A stretch of DNA of 64,000 nucleotides, from positions 62,001 through 126,000 of the forward strand of contig VJWN01000038.1 of assembly GCA_007644065.1 (NCBI GenBank), written 5' to 3'. The position numbers and the translations under genes are program-made. Below, in pieces: positions 25,446 through 37,700 of the stretch. The DNA is from Margaritispora aquatica (Eukaryota > Ascomycota > Leotiomycetes > Helotiales > Discinellaceae). Positions within the stretch are counted from its first letter, which is position 1. Each line of letters opens with the position of its first letter. The notes below the pieces were generated by a model, which was not told the origin of the DNA, searched no databases, and was given only the letters and a program-made list of their open reading frames with translations.

Positions 25446-26323
25446 TCTGCGAGTTGCGGGTTAAAGGCAGAGTAAGGAGCGTGCACTATAGTATTGTCGA
25501 TTTAAAGATTTGAAGTGTTGAAGATGCAACTCAAGATATAAATATATTGTGGTTTGACTTTGACTTTGCGAATGTTGCAATGTTGATCAGCCAGTTCACA
25601 TGGCAGCTGAGTCGCATACTTATATGTGCTATAGAGAGTCAATGCTGCAATCTCTTTGTAATCTTTTTGCAATTCTTTTGCAGGACATCTCGGACATCAT
25701 TGTGGAACTGGTTTGGTTTTCGGATAACCACCGTTCTCGCTTCTCGTCTCGTCCGAGAAACACCCCACAGATCTCGGATCTCGGAGGGTTTCGGTGCACT
25801 TCGGAGGACCACATAAAAGCAAAGCTGGGCTGCTCTGACATTAACAATTTGGCATTGATATAGGTCAGCAAAGCATAATCGCATCGTCATGCTTCAAACA
25901 GCTGCTTATGCCGCAATTCCATTCGGAAATTCTTGAGTCATGAGAAGAAAATTTTGGATCTCAAGAATTTGTATTGTTGCGTAGCATCGAACGTCATTAA
26001 TTAGGCGAACCTCGTGAACTGATCCATCCGAATTGCCGCTTCATGGGAGAAGATAGGTTGGAAAGCTCTGGAAATACCTCGGAAATAGTCAGTGCAGGTC
26101 ATATGAAATCACTCATGGTAAGTACTTATAAGTTTTGGAGTTTAGCATAGTAAACTCATCTACTCTTGACCATTCTATCGTTCTCTCCATCTGTCAAACC
26201 TTCTAAATCAAAATTATCAGATATTCATATCGAATCATATCACCCACAAATTCTGGTAACACTGCCTCGGTACTGCTATTTGAGTATATTATCTGACATT
26301 CTCGCAGTGAAGTCATCTCAATC
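25446..26323. promoter_or_regulatory. Shared divergent promoter of FDC1 and PAD1 with clustered CGG half-sites
   Basis: The 878 bases between the two ATGs must drive both genes. Between 25691 and 25804 there are at least seven CGG/CCG triplets. They include a perfect inverted repeat TCCGAG (25752-25757) / CTCGGA (25774-25779) and near-regular CGGs at 25775, 25782, 25792 and 25802. CGG half-sites are the usual targets of Zn2Cys6 proteins, one of which is encoded next door. A TATA-like AATATA lies near 25538-25546 on the FDC1 side. Confidence 0.6.
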
Positions 26324-26935
26324 ATGCCTGACCAAACAAACGACAAAAGCACGCCGTCACAGCCACGAAAACGCATCGTGGTTGGTATGACCGGTGCTAC
26401 CGGTGCACTTCTCGGCATCAAAATCCTCATCGCCCTACGCCGCCTAAACGTAGAAACACATCTCATCCTCAGCCACTGGGCTGAAGCCACGATCCGGTAC
26501 GAGACAGACTACACGCCCGCCAACGTCCGCGCCCTCGCCGAACACGTCTACTCGAACCGCGACCAAGCCGCGCCGATTTCTAGCGGCTCCTTCCACGCGG
26601 ACGGCATGATCATCGTCCCTTGCAGCATGAAGACCCTGGCGGCAGTGCATGCGGGGTATTGCGATGATCTGATCTCGCGAGCGGCCGATGTCATGTTGAA
26701 GGAGCGGCGGCGGCTAGTCATGGCGGTCAGGGAAACGCCGCTGAGCGAGATCCACTTGAGGAATATGCTGGAGGTTACGAGGGCTGGTGCTATTATCTGT
26801 CCTGCTATGCCTGCGTTTTACACCAAGCCGGATTCGATCGATGACTTGGTGGATCAGATGGTGGGCAGGATGTTGGATCTGTTTGGTATTGATACGGGGG
26901 ATTTTCAGAGATGGGGAGGATTTGAAAAGGAATAG
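26324..26935 (+). CDS. PAD1: Flavin prenyltransferase Pad1 (UbiX family)
   Basis: Single exon, 203 aa, full length for UbiX/Pad1. Signature segments: IVVGMTGATGALLGIKIL (flavin-binding N-terminus), LSHWAEATI, the PCSMKTLAAVHAG loop, and LKERRRLVMAVRETPLSEIHLRNML. The family prenylates FMN with dimethylallyl (pyro)phosphate to give the cofactor needed by UbiD/Fdc1. No clear mitochondrial presequence is seen, unlike some yeast relatives. The gene is divergent from FDC1 with a shared promoter, a conserved functional pair in fungi for detoxifying cinnamic and sorbic acids. Confidence 0.95.
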   Translation: MPDQTNDKSTPSQPRKRIVVGMTGATGALLGIKILIALRRLNVETHLILSHWAEATIRYETDYTPANVRALAEHVYSNRDQAAPISSGSFHADGMIIVPCSMKTLAAVHAGYCDDLISRAADVMLKERRRLVMAVRETPLSEIHLRNMLEVTRAGAIICPAMPAFYTKPDSIDDLVDQMVGRMLDLFGIDTGDFQRWGGFEKE

Positions 26936-27798
26936 GCTGTCTGAAAGGATATGTAACTCTAATATTGTATATACTCATGGCTAAAGTTGTGCGAAAAGAA
27001 TTGACGGGAAGACAATACCTCGTTACAATCGAATCAAAGTGAGATTACCTCTGTTGTGGTGTGGCTTACAAAGCATCTCGTTGGGAATTTTGACATACGA
27101 ATCCTTTTTGAAGATACTTTATCACCACTAGCTTCAGAAATTATCGCACATATGCGTTATGCCAACAACAGGGAAGCAAGTCAATGCGTATAAGAAACCT
27201 GGCCTACTTTCGCGACAAACTCCTATCTAAGCGAGTTGGTTAGTTGGTCACTCTTAAGCGAGACTCCTGCAGATATTCCAATTCCAATTTCTTATAGAGG
27301 TGAATGAGGGAGTGATGAAGACCAGCCAAGCTAAGTTTCGATGTAGGCTTTGAGCTGAAGAGATTAATGGCGAATCTCGTACGCAAACTTTCTCCGTCTC
27401 CAAGTTGGGATTTCTCCATTTGGAGGCACCCTTTCCTTTCAGATACTTGACATGCCTGGTTTCAAGTTCTCCATGTTCTTTGCTTTGGAAATGGATGCGA
27501 TGCGGTGAGAGATGCTAATACCTGCAAAGATATACCTAGGTCAAATCGTCCACCAAACATCTGTTGGAGCGAGGCTCGAGTTGGCATACACACACACATA
27601 GAGGCATGTAGAAAAGAAGTGAATTAGAGGGTAGAGCAACAAATGACGGAGCAAATATGTACTCCATTTAAAATCTAAACATTATATATCACCAAACCGT
27701 CCTAGCCTCCAAGCCTACCACCACCCAACATGAAAGCCCCAAACACCAAACCGAACCAAGCCCCCCAATCTCACATTTCGTTTCCCTTCAGATCAAAA
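26936..27798. other. Intergenic between convergent genes
   Basis: About 860 bases, no gene supported. It carries the 3' ends of PAD1 and the WSC gene. Two copies of the octamer TAAGCGAG occur (27228, 27255). Confidence 0.45.
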
Positions 27799-30015
27799 TC
27801 AAGTTGTCGTAGCCAACGAAAGAGTCTGCACTGTACACCCACTCTGTGCCCACGTCGGCTTCGCCAGATACAAATATGCGCCGCAGACAAAAATAGTATT
27901 GAAGCCATTAGCACTGCTACACGTCATGACGCCGGCATTGACCACACAATTGACAACGGCATCAGGCGTCCCGGCTGAGGCGACAGTCTCGAAGTACAGC
28001 GGCGAGAAGACGGCCGAAGCACCGCGCAGGAACAGTTTCTGCGTGGGGTCGGATGCGAGGTATGGCTGTCCGCCTGCGAGAATCACGGCGATGGGTTCGG
28101 GGGTTCCGGCGGTAGCAGAGTAGTTGTATTGCACGTAGTGGTTTGCGACGATGACCCCGCGGTTTTTGTAGGCGCCGTTGTTGAGAAGGAGAATGGTGGT
28201 TGGGGTTGGGTTGGCAGGGGCGGCGGTGGTGGAGGTTGCTACTTTGCTTGATGAGGATGAGGATGAGGATGATGATGAGGACGAGGATGAAGAGGAGGTG
28301 GAGGAGGAAGACGATGTAACGACACTGCTGCTGGAGCTAGAAGTGCTTGTTGGCGTGGGAGATGCTGAGCTGCTGCTGCTGGCGCTGCTGGAGGTGGAGC
28401 TGACCACGCTGCTAGACGAGCTGATAACACTGCTGCTAGACGAAGAGCTAACCACGCTGCTGCTGCTCAAAACCTCCGAAGAAGAAGATGATGAAGCGGC
28501 GGCACTACTGCTTGAAAAGCTGCTGCTTGTAGACGAAATGATGGAGCTCGAGCTTGAGCTGGCAGCCTCACTGCTTGAAGACGAAGAAGTCGCACTTGGA
28601 GCCGAGCTGCTAGTGGTGATCATTGTGCTGGAACTGCTCAAGACAGATGAGGAAGTTGAGCTGCTCAGGACGGCTGACGAGGTCGGGGTGGAAGTGAGGC
28701 CGAACATGTACATCTGGGACATGTCAGCTTCTTTGCACATATTGATTGAGATGTTAAAAGGGAAGTGTGAACGCTTACATCAAGTCTGTTTCCAGCACCA
28801 CAGAACTCGGTCTCATCACCTGGGCACAGGAAGTTGCATTCCGAGTCCGAAACAGTGTAGGTGGTCGATGTCATGGTGTTTCCGCAGTACTGTTCGAGTT
28901 AGCGAGGGGATTTCATATCAAATATTGGATCACAGGTAACTTACGCATTCGCGTCCATATTCAAGACCAAAGTACGTATACTAGCACGCAAAAGTTAGCA
29001 TTATTCTCTTTCTACCTCTAGAAAGAAAGACTTACCCCGGCACAAGCTGTTGCACACTTCTCGACCGTCATGGCATCATCAAAGTAATCGCTTCCGCTTA
29101 GAACTCTGGTAGAGTATGTTTCGACATAACAAGCCATGCGGCCATAGGTTGCGACTTCATTGAGGGGTGCTGCATCATCGACACCGAACTCGTAAAGCTG
29201 GAGATGACTGTCACCACCACAGTTCTCGGCGCTGTTGCCAACGCAGGCGTATGGGCAGGTAGAGTCAAGATCGCGAGTTGCGCCAGCCGAGAGAGTGTTG
29301 CCGCAGTAGCACTGGGTGACTGTTAGTTCGAGTTGCTGAAGCTGTTGTGGAGAGTGGGGGATAAGGATAAATTCGAAATTAGACATACCTCGCGAGCATA
29401 CTCCAAACCAAAATAAGCATACCCCACACAAGCGGCCGCACAATTCTCCACCGTCATCTCATCATTCGCGATAACCGCATCAGTTAATGCTCTCATCGTC
29501 GTGCCCTCGGTATAGCACCCTAATGCACCATACTGAGCTGGCGACTGATCAGCGGGGCTGGTGGTGCCAGTCTTAGCATACGTGGTCAAGCGATTGCCCG
29601 CGCCACACGATTCTGCTGCATTGCCGGGACAGCTGAAAGAGCATTCCGCTGCTGGAACGGTGGTACTGCCGGTCTGGAGAGTGTTGCCGCAGTAGCACTG
29701 TTGTTGTAGTTAGACTTGTGTTTAAACTTGTGGAAAGTAGGAATAGTTGGCCAAGAAGAGACATACCTCACGACCATACTCGACTCCCCACCACGCATAA
29801 TCCGCACAACTGGCCGCGCAAATCTCCAGTGTCATACTATCATCATAAGTGACCTTATCCCTCAAGGTCCGCCCATCCACCTCAGTATAACAACCCGCAT
29901 AATCATATCCAGCAATCGCTGGAGTAGCTCTGCCGCGAAGTGGTGCTGAAACTGGTGTAGCTGCCACTAAAGTAGAGAGCGAAAGTACCGACAGACAAAG
30001 GAGTGTAGACTGCAT
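27799..30015 (-). CDS. Secreted protein with three WSC domains, Ser-rich linker and unknown C-terminal domain
   Basis: Minus strand, exons 30015-29767, 29697-29389, 29311-29036, 28980-28945, 28889-28779 and 28713-27799, 631 aa. A signal peptide (MQSTLLCLSVLSLSTLVAAT) precedes three WSC domains at about 34-112, 138-227 and 241-327. Each has the pattern GCYTE...C..C...YFGLEYGREC YCGN...C...CPGN..E.CG..N. WSC domains bind carbohydrate and occur in wall sensors and in secreted oxidases and lectins. A Ser/Thr-rich region of about 150 residues follows, probably O-mannosylated. The last 130 residues (LLLNNGAYKNRGVIVANHYVQY...) form a compact-looking domain with several Cys that I do not recognise. 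There is no C-terminal membrane helix or GPI signal that I can defend, so it is probably secreted or wall-bound rather than a Wsc-type sensor. Confidence 0.85.
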
Positions 30016-31819
30016 CTTGAAAATAGATGAAGGGACGTATTAAGCGAGAGACGTCAAGTAACCGAGCAAAGAAGGAATGTGAAGAGGCTTAGAGGCGTAA
30101 AGAGACAGAAACATGAGGGCGTTGAAGTTGTCTTATACAGAATTCACCTCACCTCACCTCACTTCATCTTTCACCTTCCCTCCTCTGATCTTCTGCTCCC
30201 ATACATTCGGCACGCCCGAACGCCCCACCTCGTCATTCATCCCAATCGTCGGTCCTCAGATGATTCCAAACCCACAAAAATCAGAGTCAATACCCAAGCA
30301 CCCAAATACCCAAAGACTCAACCCGCATATCCCACCTCTCCAAAAGTCCAAGTTCCCTTCCCAAAGTAGATGCCCATCCCATCTAGTACCAAGTACCTCC
30401 CCACTTCTCACTTTCAAATCCACCTATTCTCCACCATACAACCATAGAAGCACCCCTTGACGCTGCCCACTTCCAACCCAAAAAAACATGCTTGCTCTCA
30501 TCTCTGATCCACTCCCAGATGGTGGAGATTATAACTCCTTTCTGTATTCTCTTGTCAGGGGTTAAGCGAGGATCTCCACCCCCTCATCAAGCCTAGATCG
30601 ACGCCACAGGATCTATTCATGTCTGATGAGAGCGGCTGAGAACGCCCTTCCCGCAACCCAGGGGTTCGACCAGCCAAAGAAAGAAGCACCAGGAATAAAT
30701 TTACGACAATCCCACGAATCGGTCGTGAAAGATCTCCATAGTTTTTAGTACTTTGTATGTGCGCATGTGGAAAACTTGCAAAATATCGATTTTCCTTTCC
30801 TCTTTTGCATCTTAACGCTTGAGGGGGGCGGGGCCTTTTTCAGCTTATGTCTTTCTTGGCATACCTTGCTCGGAACATTATTATTATTCATGGAAGGCGG
30901 ACAGATGGACAGGCAGACAAGCAGGCAGGATCGGACTCATCGGAAGGAATGTTGCGTGGCTTACAGTACTCGATCAGATCAGATAAGACCAAGCACAAGA
31001 CGGTACGGTGAGAGTGTTGCCGAGTAGAGTAGATATGGCATCCTACTCGTATTCGTCCCGACTTTTGTGGAGAAGTCTAGAAAGCCACGAAAGCCATGAA
31101 AGCCATGATGATCAACATCAAGTCCCTTAAGGAATCAAAGGGTCAAACAACGGCGGGAGACATTTGCAGCTTAGAATTGAAGATGAGGCGATAATCGAAA
31201 AGAGGTTAAACCTCACCAGCTTCTTCACTGTTGATGCTGATAAGCCATCACCACTGGAAGCGAACAGTTCTGCTAATCCTATTCTAATCTGACAGGACTT
31301 GGGAACTACCCTTGAATCACATGACTCCATATCAGACCGGACCCGAGCATCAGCAGCGGGAGAAAAGGAATGGAAGCGGCTTGACTCGACAGCGCTTAGT
31401 TATTGTGATTCAGATTCGTACGCAAGATTGAGATTAAGATTAGATTTCTTCTTGTACCTCCCGTTCCGCGTGCAATAAGCAAGACAGAACCAAGACCAAT
31501 ATCGGTAACACACGCTGAATCAAGCAAAGCGATGAAGGTCGCAGAAACCATCGCTTGTGAATCATTTTGTCTAAGACCTAGGTACCTTGCGGTATCGAAC
31601 TGTCACTGCCATGTTGCGATACCACGCCTCCTGCCGCCACCGAAACACACCAAGAAGCAGCCATCCCGAAGCCAAAGAACGTCCACCAGACGCCTCTCAT
31701 AAGTCTCAACGCCGCAAGCCAGCCACCATCCTTCCTGAAACCAAAGAACTACCGTCCAAATATCACAATCATCGCCACATACATCATACATCGCAACTTC
31801 ATAGTCATGCTTATAAATC
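30016..31819. other. Intergenic, no gene seen
   Basis: About 1.8 kb. The first part is the WSC gene promoter; the rest shows short, low-complexity open frames only. TAAGCGAG copies occur at 30041 and 30563. Confidence 0.45.
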
Positions 31820-34034
31820 TCATAGAAACCTCCCTATCTCCGCATCATCCGTCCCCTCAATCTGCATCCCCATCGCATTTGGTACCCCAATCAAAATCTT
31901 GCCCTTCGGAATTCTTACGTCTCTCACTCCAAAATTGCCAAAAACCTTCAACCACTTGAGATTCGGGCAGCTGCGGAAGATATACCCAACGACCCGATCA
32001 TTGACAGATTGACAGAAACTGACATCCAATTCCTGAATCTCCGGGAAACGTGTCTCGCCTCCAAAGACACGCTCGAATGCTTCATAGCTGATATGTCGAC
32101 ACGATTGGATTTTCAGGATTCTCAAATTGGAGCCAGAATGCTTCATCAAAGCCTCAAAGCCGTTTGAACAAAGTCCAATGTTTTCTGCATTCTCGCGAGG
32201 CTCAGCTGCATCGATATGTCGACATTTGTGGAAGTCGACGTGTACCAGTGGAGGATTAAGCCATTCAGTGAACAACTTGGTAAATCCATCATCAGTCAAG
32301 ACTTCATTGTCCGTAATACGCAGCTTCCTTAGATTTTGGCAGTTCTCATGAATAGCATGAAGAACTGTGTCATTGATTGTGTGCGCCGTCTCAAGAGAAA
32401 AGGTACGCAATCCAGCACCGACACTATTCAACACCTCAACGTATGGTTCAGATGTTGTTCGTATTGTTGCCGTCTCGTAGAATTCCATACTCAAATACTT
32501 CATGTTGGCAAACTTTGCAATATGAGCGATGCCTTTATCAGTGACCTTCTGGTTATGGGTAATCTTCAGTCGCTCCAACTGTGGACAGGTCTTGGCCATC
32601 AGCTTGACTTGGTCGTCACCAAAATGACCATCTGTATATGACACCTTGAAAGCCTTCAAAGCAGAACCCTTCTCGTTGAAGTATCGATTCCACATGTCAT
32701 CGTCAATCAAGTTGGCTCCATGCAGACTAAGACTCTCAAGCTCAACCACTGTACCTAGTAAATGCTCCATTACTTTGTTCTTGAATTGGACAGCATTCCT
32801 CAATCGTAAGTGCTTGACTGTAGGTACAACTTGGAAGATTCGAATGTAATCATCTGGTCCAAGTTTTGCTCCATCATAGACAGTTATGGTATCCGCACCA
32901 GGCTGGAGGAAGAGATTGAGAGTTTCTGGTGACAAAAGTCGACGTTTTGATAGGATAGCTGCGAGTTTGTCGACCAATGGAGCAGGAAGATCTCCCAAAC
33001 TCTCTGCCATGTCTACATTTTTCGCCAAAGTTTCGATACATAGCGTGACAAGACTCTTGGCTCCTGGATAAATACCATCCAGTAGCTGACTTTGAGCAAT
33101 TCTTCGAGCTCGACCTGCAGCTGTCTTTCGTTTTTTCTTAGCTCCACCTTCCTCCTTGTCGAGGTCTTTGGAACATTTTGGACACAGCAATCCCCCGTTA
33201 GGTCCAGATCTACTGTATCCAGTAACGCTGAATCTCTTGTCACAAATTTCACAATTCTCCATCTGACCAGGCAGTGGTGCATGACCAGCTTCGAATATAG
33301 CACGAGCAGCCTCATCCTCGTCAGAAATATCATCACCAGATCCATATTGCTTCCGCCGGCGTTGAAATTGTTTAGAGGCTTTGATTTTAGCTATAGCTTT
33401 CTATAACCAGTTAGAATGATCAAGGCGACTATGGGCAACCCTCTTACTTCTTCCTCTTTCTTTCTCTTCAAGGTTTGTGCTTTACTTTCGTGCTTGCGTG
33501 CAGGAGCAGCCATGGGCATGGGAGATGCATCTTCATCTTCGTCCTCGTTGTCTCCAGTGTCTGCTTGAGATGCTAATGCCGCAGCCCGACGAGCGTTTGC
33601 ATCTTGTCGGATCTGGTTGGCATTGATATTATGTGACTATGATTGTTAATTTAATCAATTGTAGAGATAGATCATACGTACGGCTAAGAAATCTGTTAAG
33701 GCTGATTGACTGTATTTCATTAGAATAGTCAAAAATATAGCGCAGCTCATCTTCACTCACGGTCCTCGAATAGTACGAGCAGCCCTTTGTGCAGCTGTCA
33801 AAGGCGGACCAGCACCTGTGGCAGTAGGTGGCAGAATTGCAGGTTGAGGAGGGGCTGCTATGCTTGGAATAGGTGGAAGAGCACTGGCGCTCGCAGTTGC
33901 ATTTGTCGAGGTCGATGATGCTGCACCCGATGGCCTTCCTCTTCCACGCTTGCGACTTGGCTGTCCGTTTGACCTGGCAGATTGTTAAAATAGGTAATCC
34001 ATATGCGATAGGAGAATGCAAATACGACTTACAT
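31820..34034 (-). CDS. RAD7: DNA repair protein Rad7 (LRR, global-genome nucleotide excision repair)
   Basis: Minus strand, coding exons 34034-34033 (AT of the start codon), 33973-33761, 33709-33682, 33636-33448 and 33400-31820, 670 aa. The ATG is split AT|G by a 59-nt intron; the next in-frame sequence is MSNGQPSRKRGRGRPSG. A 28-nt exon encodes the conserved QSALTDFLA motif. Four Cys (CEICDKRF...LLCPKCS, about 193-215) make a small zinc module, and leucine-rich repeats of the F-box/LRR type fill the C-terminal 400 residues (CPQLERLKITHNQKVTDKGI, CQNLRKLRITDNEVLTDDGF). Yeast Rad7 pairs with Rad16 in NEF4 and with Elongin C/Cul3 as a ligase adaptor for repair of silent chromatin. It is divergent from RAD16. 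Confidence 0.9.
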
Positions 34035-34785
34035 ATTTGAGTCTTGGTCTAACCTTGGAGGTTGAATGGTGAAATTTCGTAGAGAACGACTATTACGCCA
34101 ACGAAGCTGGATGTCGCTTTTGTCGACACAAATGGTGTACAAATTCGGTGACCAGAAATGTGATGCTTTCACCACCTTCAAGTTAGAATTACCAAAAGCT
34201 TTTCAATTCTGATGGACCAAGATTGCTCGAATAACAATGGGTCAAGAAAGGGAGGAAAGCACTTTACTGGTTTGGGTGCCTTTTGCCTCCAGCGTGGAAT
34301 CCTCGGTCCAATCGATAAGCCGCCATCGCGTTTCGAAACCACTTTACACGAATTCCAGCCAATAAAATCACTAGAAAACACGTGCCAGCGCGATTTACGC
34401 GTCCATAGCGGTGGCAACCTAAAGACAATTGAATTGAGGGTATCTTTCTTACATCTTTCCCCTGAGTTGGAGCTCTAGTCAGAACATCAAGTCCAAGTCC
34501 ATTCTTTACAATAAGAGAATTCACCTTCGGTCGAGGCAAGATACCAAGTGCCACTCTTTGTGCTTGAAGACTCCCTTGTTTCTCCTTGCCTTTTCGATCT
34601 TCAGCTCTTTCAATTGATTTGCCTCGCCTGCACCACCATCGATAAGGAAGGTCTCAGACGAGTGTGAAAGCTGCCTGTCAACGTCCAGCCTCGAGTCTTC
34701 GCGACAACGAAGGATAGACTAGAGAACGCCAATTGTCAATCATTCTTTAACATTTCCATTTGTTCGTCGATACTTCACAGTTGAA
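34035..34785. promoter_or_regulatory. Shared divergent upstream region of RAD7 and RAD16
   Basis: About 750 bases between the first RAD7 codon and the RAD16 ATG. Part must be the 5' leader of RAD7, since its start codon is interrupted by an intron. A minus-strand open frame at 34264-34554 has no family resemblance. Co-regulation of the two genes is inferred from the arrangement. Confidence 0.5.
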
Positions 34786-37700
34786 ATGGCTCCAATCGCC
34801 GCAAAGCCTAAGCCGAGAGGAAGGCCTAGAAAGTCTGGCAGTCTTACAAGCAGCGCAGCAAGTTCACCAGCGCCCTGTAAGTGCAAAACAATACTTTGTC
34901 CGAATAGAATATGACGATGAGCATCATCTAATTGTTTGTTAGCTGTGAGGCGCACCACTCGTAAATCTGCTGCTCAAGAAGCATCGACTCCTGGTCCTAG
35001 CACACTCTCCAGAAATGCGGTTATCAATGATAGTGATGCATCAAGCTCTGATTTCCCCGATCTTACCGTGTTAAGTACACAATCTGCGAAGAAGAAGTTG
35101 GAGAAGGCCACAGATTCTCGTCAATCATTGTCGTCCGTTTCTGCAGTCAATGATTCTCCAGAGGAAGCAAGTGACTACTCGACACCAGGAACAAGTGCAA
35201 TCGTGACTCCAGCGGAGCCTTCCAAATCTACAGTCGTAAAGCGAGGACGCCGATCGACTGCGGCAAATGTCGATATCACAACACCAGCAGTCAATGCTGT
35301 TGCTCGTGCAGCAGCCCTACGCAATAGTAGATTTGCTTTGAGTGGTGCGGCGCTAAAACGCAAAAGAGTTGCAGACTCGGATGAAGATGATGAGCTGGAT
35401 GCAGATGTGGATAATTCTGCGGATGCACAACTTGCCCGAGCTCTTCAGGAGCAGGAGGATGCACAGGCCAACTCAATGAACCGAGTGTCAGTTGCGGATA
35501 GTGAAGACGAGGATGAGGATGATGCACCATTACGTCGACGTATGCCTCGCAGGCTGCAAAAGATATTGCCCAAGGCAGATTTTGCTTCAGACTTCGAGGA
35601 TTCCGACAACGTAGATTTGGCTAAAACCAAGCCAACTTCTTCCGCCAAGCGGCCTAAGATCGAGCTCAGTACTGATGGATCAAACAAAGTCAAATTCACG
35701 ACGAGTAGTAAGTCAAAGGTCATCAAGGACTCAGACGATTCGGACGATTTCATGGATATCGATGATTTCTCAGAGGATGAAGTTCAACAGTCCACCTCAA
35801 GGTCAGGTCGAAATGAAACGAAGTCGAAACATTTTACAAAAAGCACCAAATCTTCTGCTTCCAAGACTTCGATAAAGCTTGCTGACCGAACCTCTCAAAG
35901 TGACTTTGGAGCTTCTGCTTCTCGATCATTGCAACGACAAACCACAAAGGCCTCTAGCTCACGTGCTCTCACCAGTTTCCATCCCTTTGACTCGGACATC
36001 GAGGGTCCCGATATCAGTGATGAAGGTTTGCTAGATTCTGACTTAGACTCCTTGCTAAGTTCGGACTTAGCTTCCGATTTATTCACATCTGATGACGATG
36101 ATCTCCCTCTTGCACAAACAACCAGTAGGCGGTCTGGAAGAGAAGCTCGTCAACTCATCAATCGCTTGGAAGATAGACAAGGTCGAAGGGGTAGAATGGA
36201 ACGTGCACGACTCGAAGCTCATCATCCCGAATTGCAGACTATGTGGCAAGATCTTGAGAACCTTCCAAAGGTTAACAAGGAAAAGATTGAGCAACCCAAG
36301 AATATCAATCGAGAGCTCAAACCGTTTCAACTCGAAGGCGTTGCATGGATGCGTTCTATGGAGAAAACCGAGTGGGGCGGAGGTCTGTTAGGTGATGAAA
36401 TGGGCATGGGCAAAACCATCCAAGCCGTGTCCTTGATCATGTCAGACTGGCCTGCAAAACAGCCCTCGCTAGTTCTCATTCCCCCGGTTGCTCTTATGCA
36501 ATGGCAGCAAGAAATCGCTTCGTACACTGATGGTACCCTACGTACATTTGTCTACCACGGTACCAACGCTCAAACCAAAGGTGCCACTATGAAGGATCTG
36601 TGCAAATACGATGTGATCCTCATGTCGTATAACAGTCTCGAGTCGATGTACCGAAAGCAGGAAAAGGGATTTAAGCGAAAGAATGGTATTCACAAGGAAA
36701 AGAGCATCATTCACCAGATTAAGTTTCATCGTGTCATTCTTGATGAAGCGCACAATATCAAGCAACGAACAACTGGCTCCGCCAAGGCATGTTTCGCTCT
36801 GAAAGCAGATCACAAGTGGTGTCTATCTGGAACACCACTTCAGAACCGAATTGGTGAATTCTTCTCTCTGGTTCGCTTTCTTGATATCCGACCTTTTGCG
36901 TGTTATTTCTGCAAGCAATGCCCATGCTCCACCCTTAACTGGGACATGAATTCCGAAAACCGATGTGTTGGATGCAACCACAGTGGCATGCAGCACGTTT
37001 CGGTTTTCAACCAAGAGTTATTGAATCCTATTCAGAAATTTGGTAACAAAGGTCCTGGTCAAGAAGCGTTCCGCAAGCTCAGGATTCTTACCGACCGATT
37101 TATGCTTCGTCGTGTGAAGCGTGATCATTCATCAGCTATGGAATTGCCTGCCAAGGAAATCTACGTTGATCGTCAATTCTTCGGCGAGGAGGAGAATGAC
37201 TTTGCCGGAAGTATCATGAACAACGGTACCAGGAAGTTCGAGACATATGTTGCTCAAGGAGTTCTTCTAAATAACTACGCCAATATCTTTGGACTTATCA
37301 TGCAGATGCGCCAAGTCGCAGACCATCCTGATTTAATTCTCAAGAGAAACGGCGCTGGAGGACAGAACGTTCTTGTTTGTTGTGTTTGTGACGAGACGGC
37401 TGAAGAGGCTATTCGATCGACGTGCAAGCACGACTTTTGTCGAGAGTGTGCTAAGAACTACATGGCGTCATCTAGTAAGTATTACCTTCTCGGACTGATG
37501 TGTTCGTACTAACAGTCTTAGGCGAACCTGATTGTCCACAGTGTCATATTCAACTTAGTATCGATCTCGAGCAACCAGACATTGAGCAAGATGAACAGTC
37601 AGTCAAGAAGTCGTCGATCATTAATCGGATTAAGATGGAAAATTGGACGTCGAGTTCAAAGATTGAAGCCCTTGTCCATGATCTCCATGAACTGAGATCC

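Noticed and set aside
28178..28939. 253-aa plus-strand open frame rich in Leu/Glu/Asp
   Set aside because: It is the antisense of the Ser-rich part and last WSC exons of the minus-strand gene; its composition only mirrors the Ser codons.
30640..30700. GGGGTTCGACC, resembling a tRNA B box
   Set aside because: No A box at the right distance and no cloverleaf stems could be drawn.
34264..34554. 96-aa minus-strand frame between RAD7 and RAD16
   Set aside because: No recognisable domain, and it sits where the RAD7 5' leader is expected.
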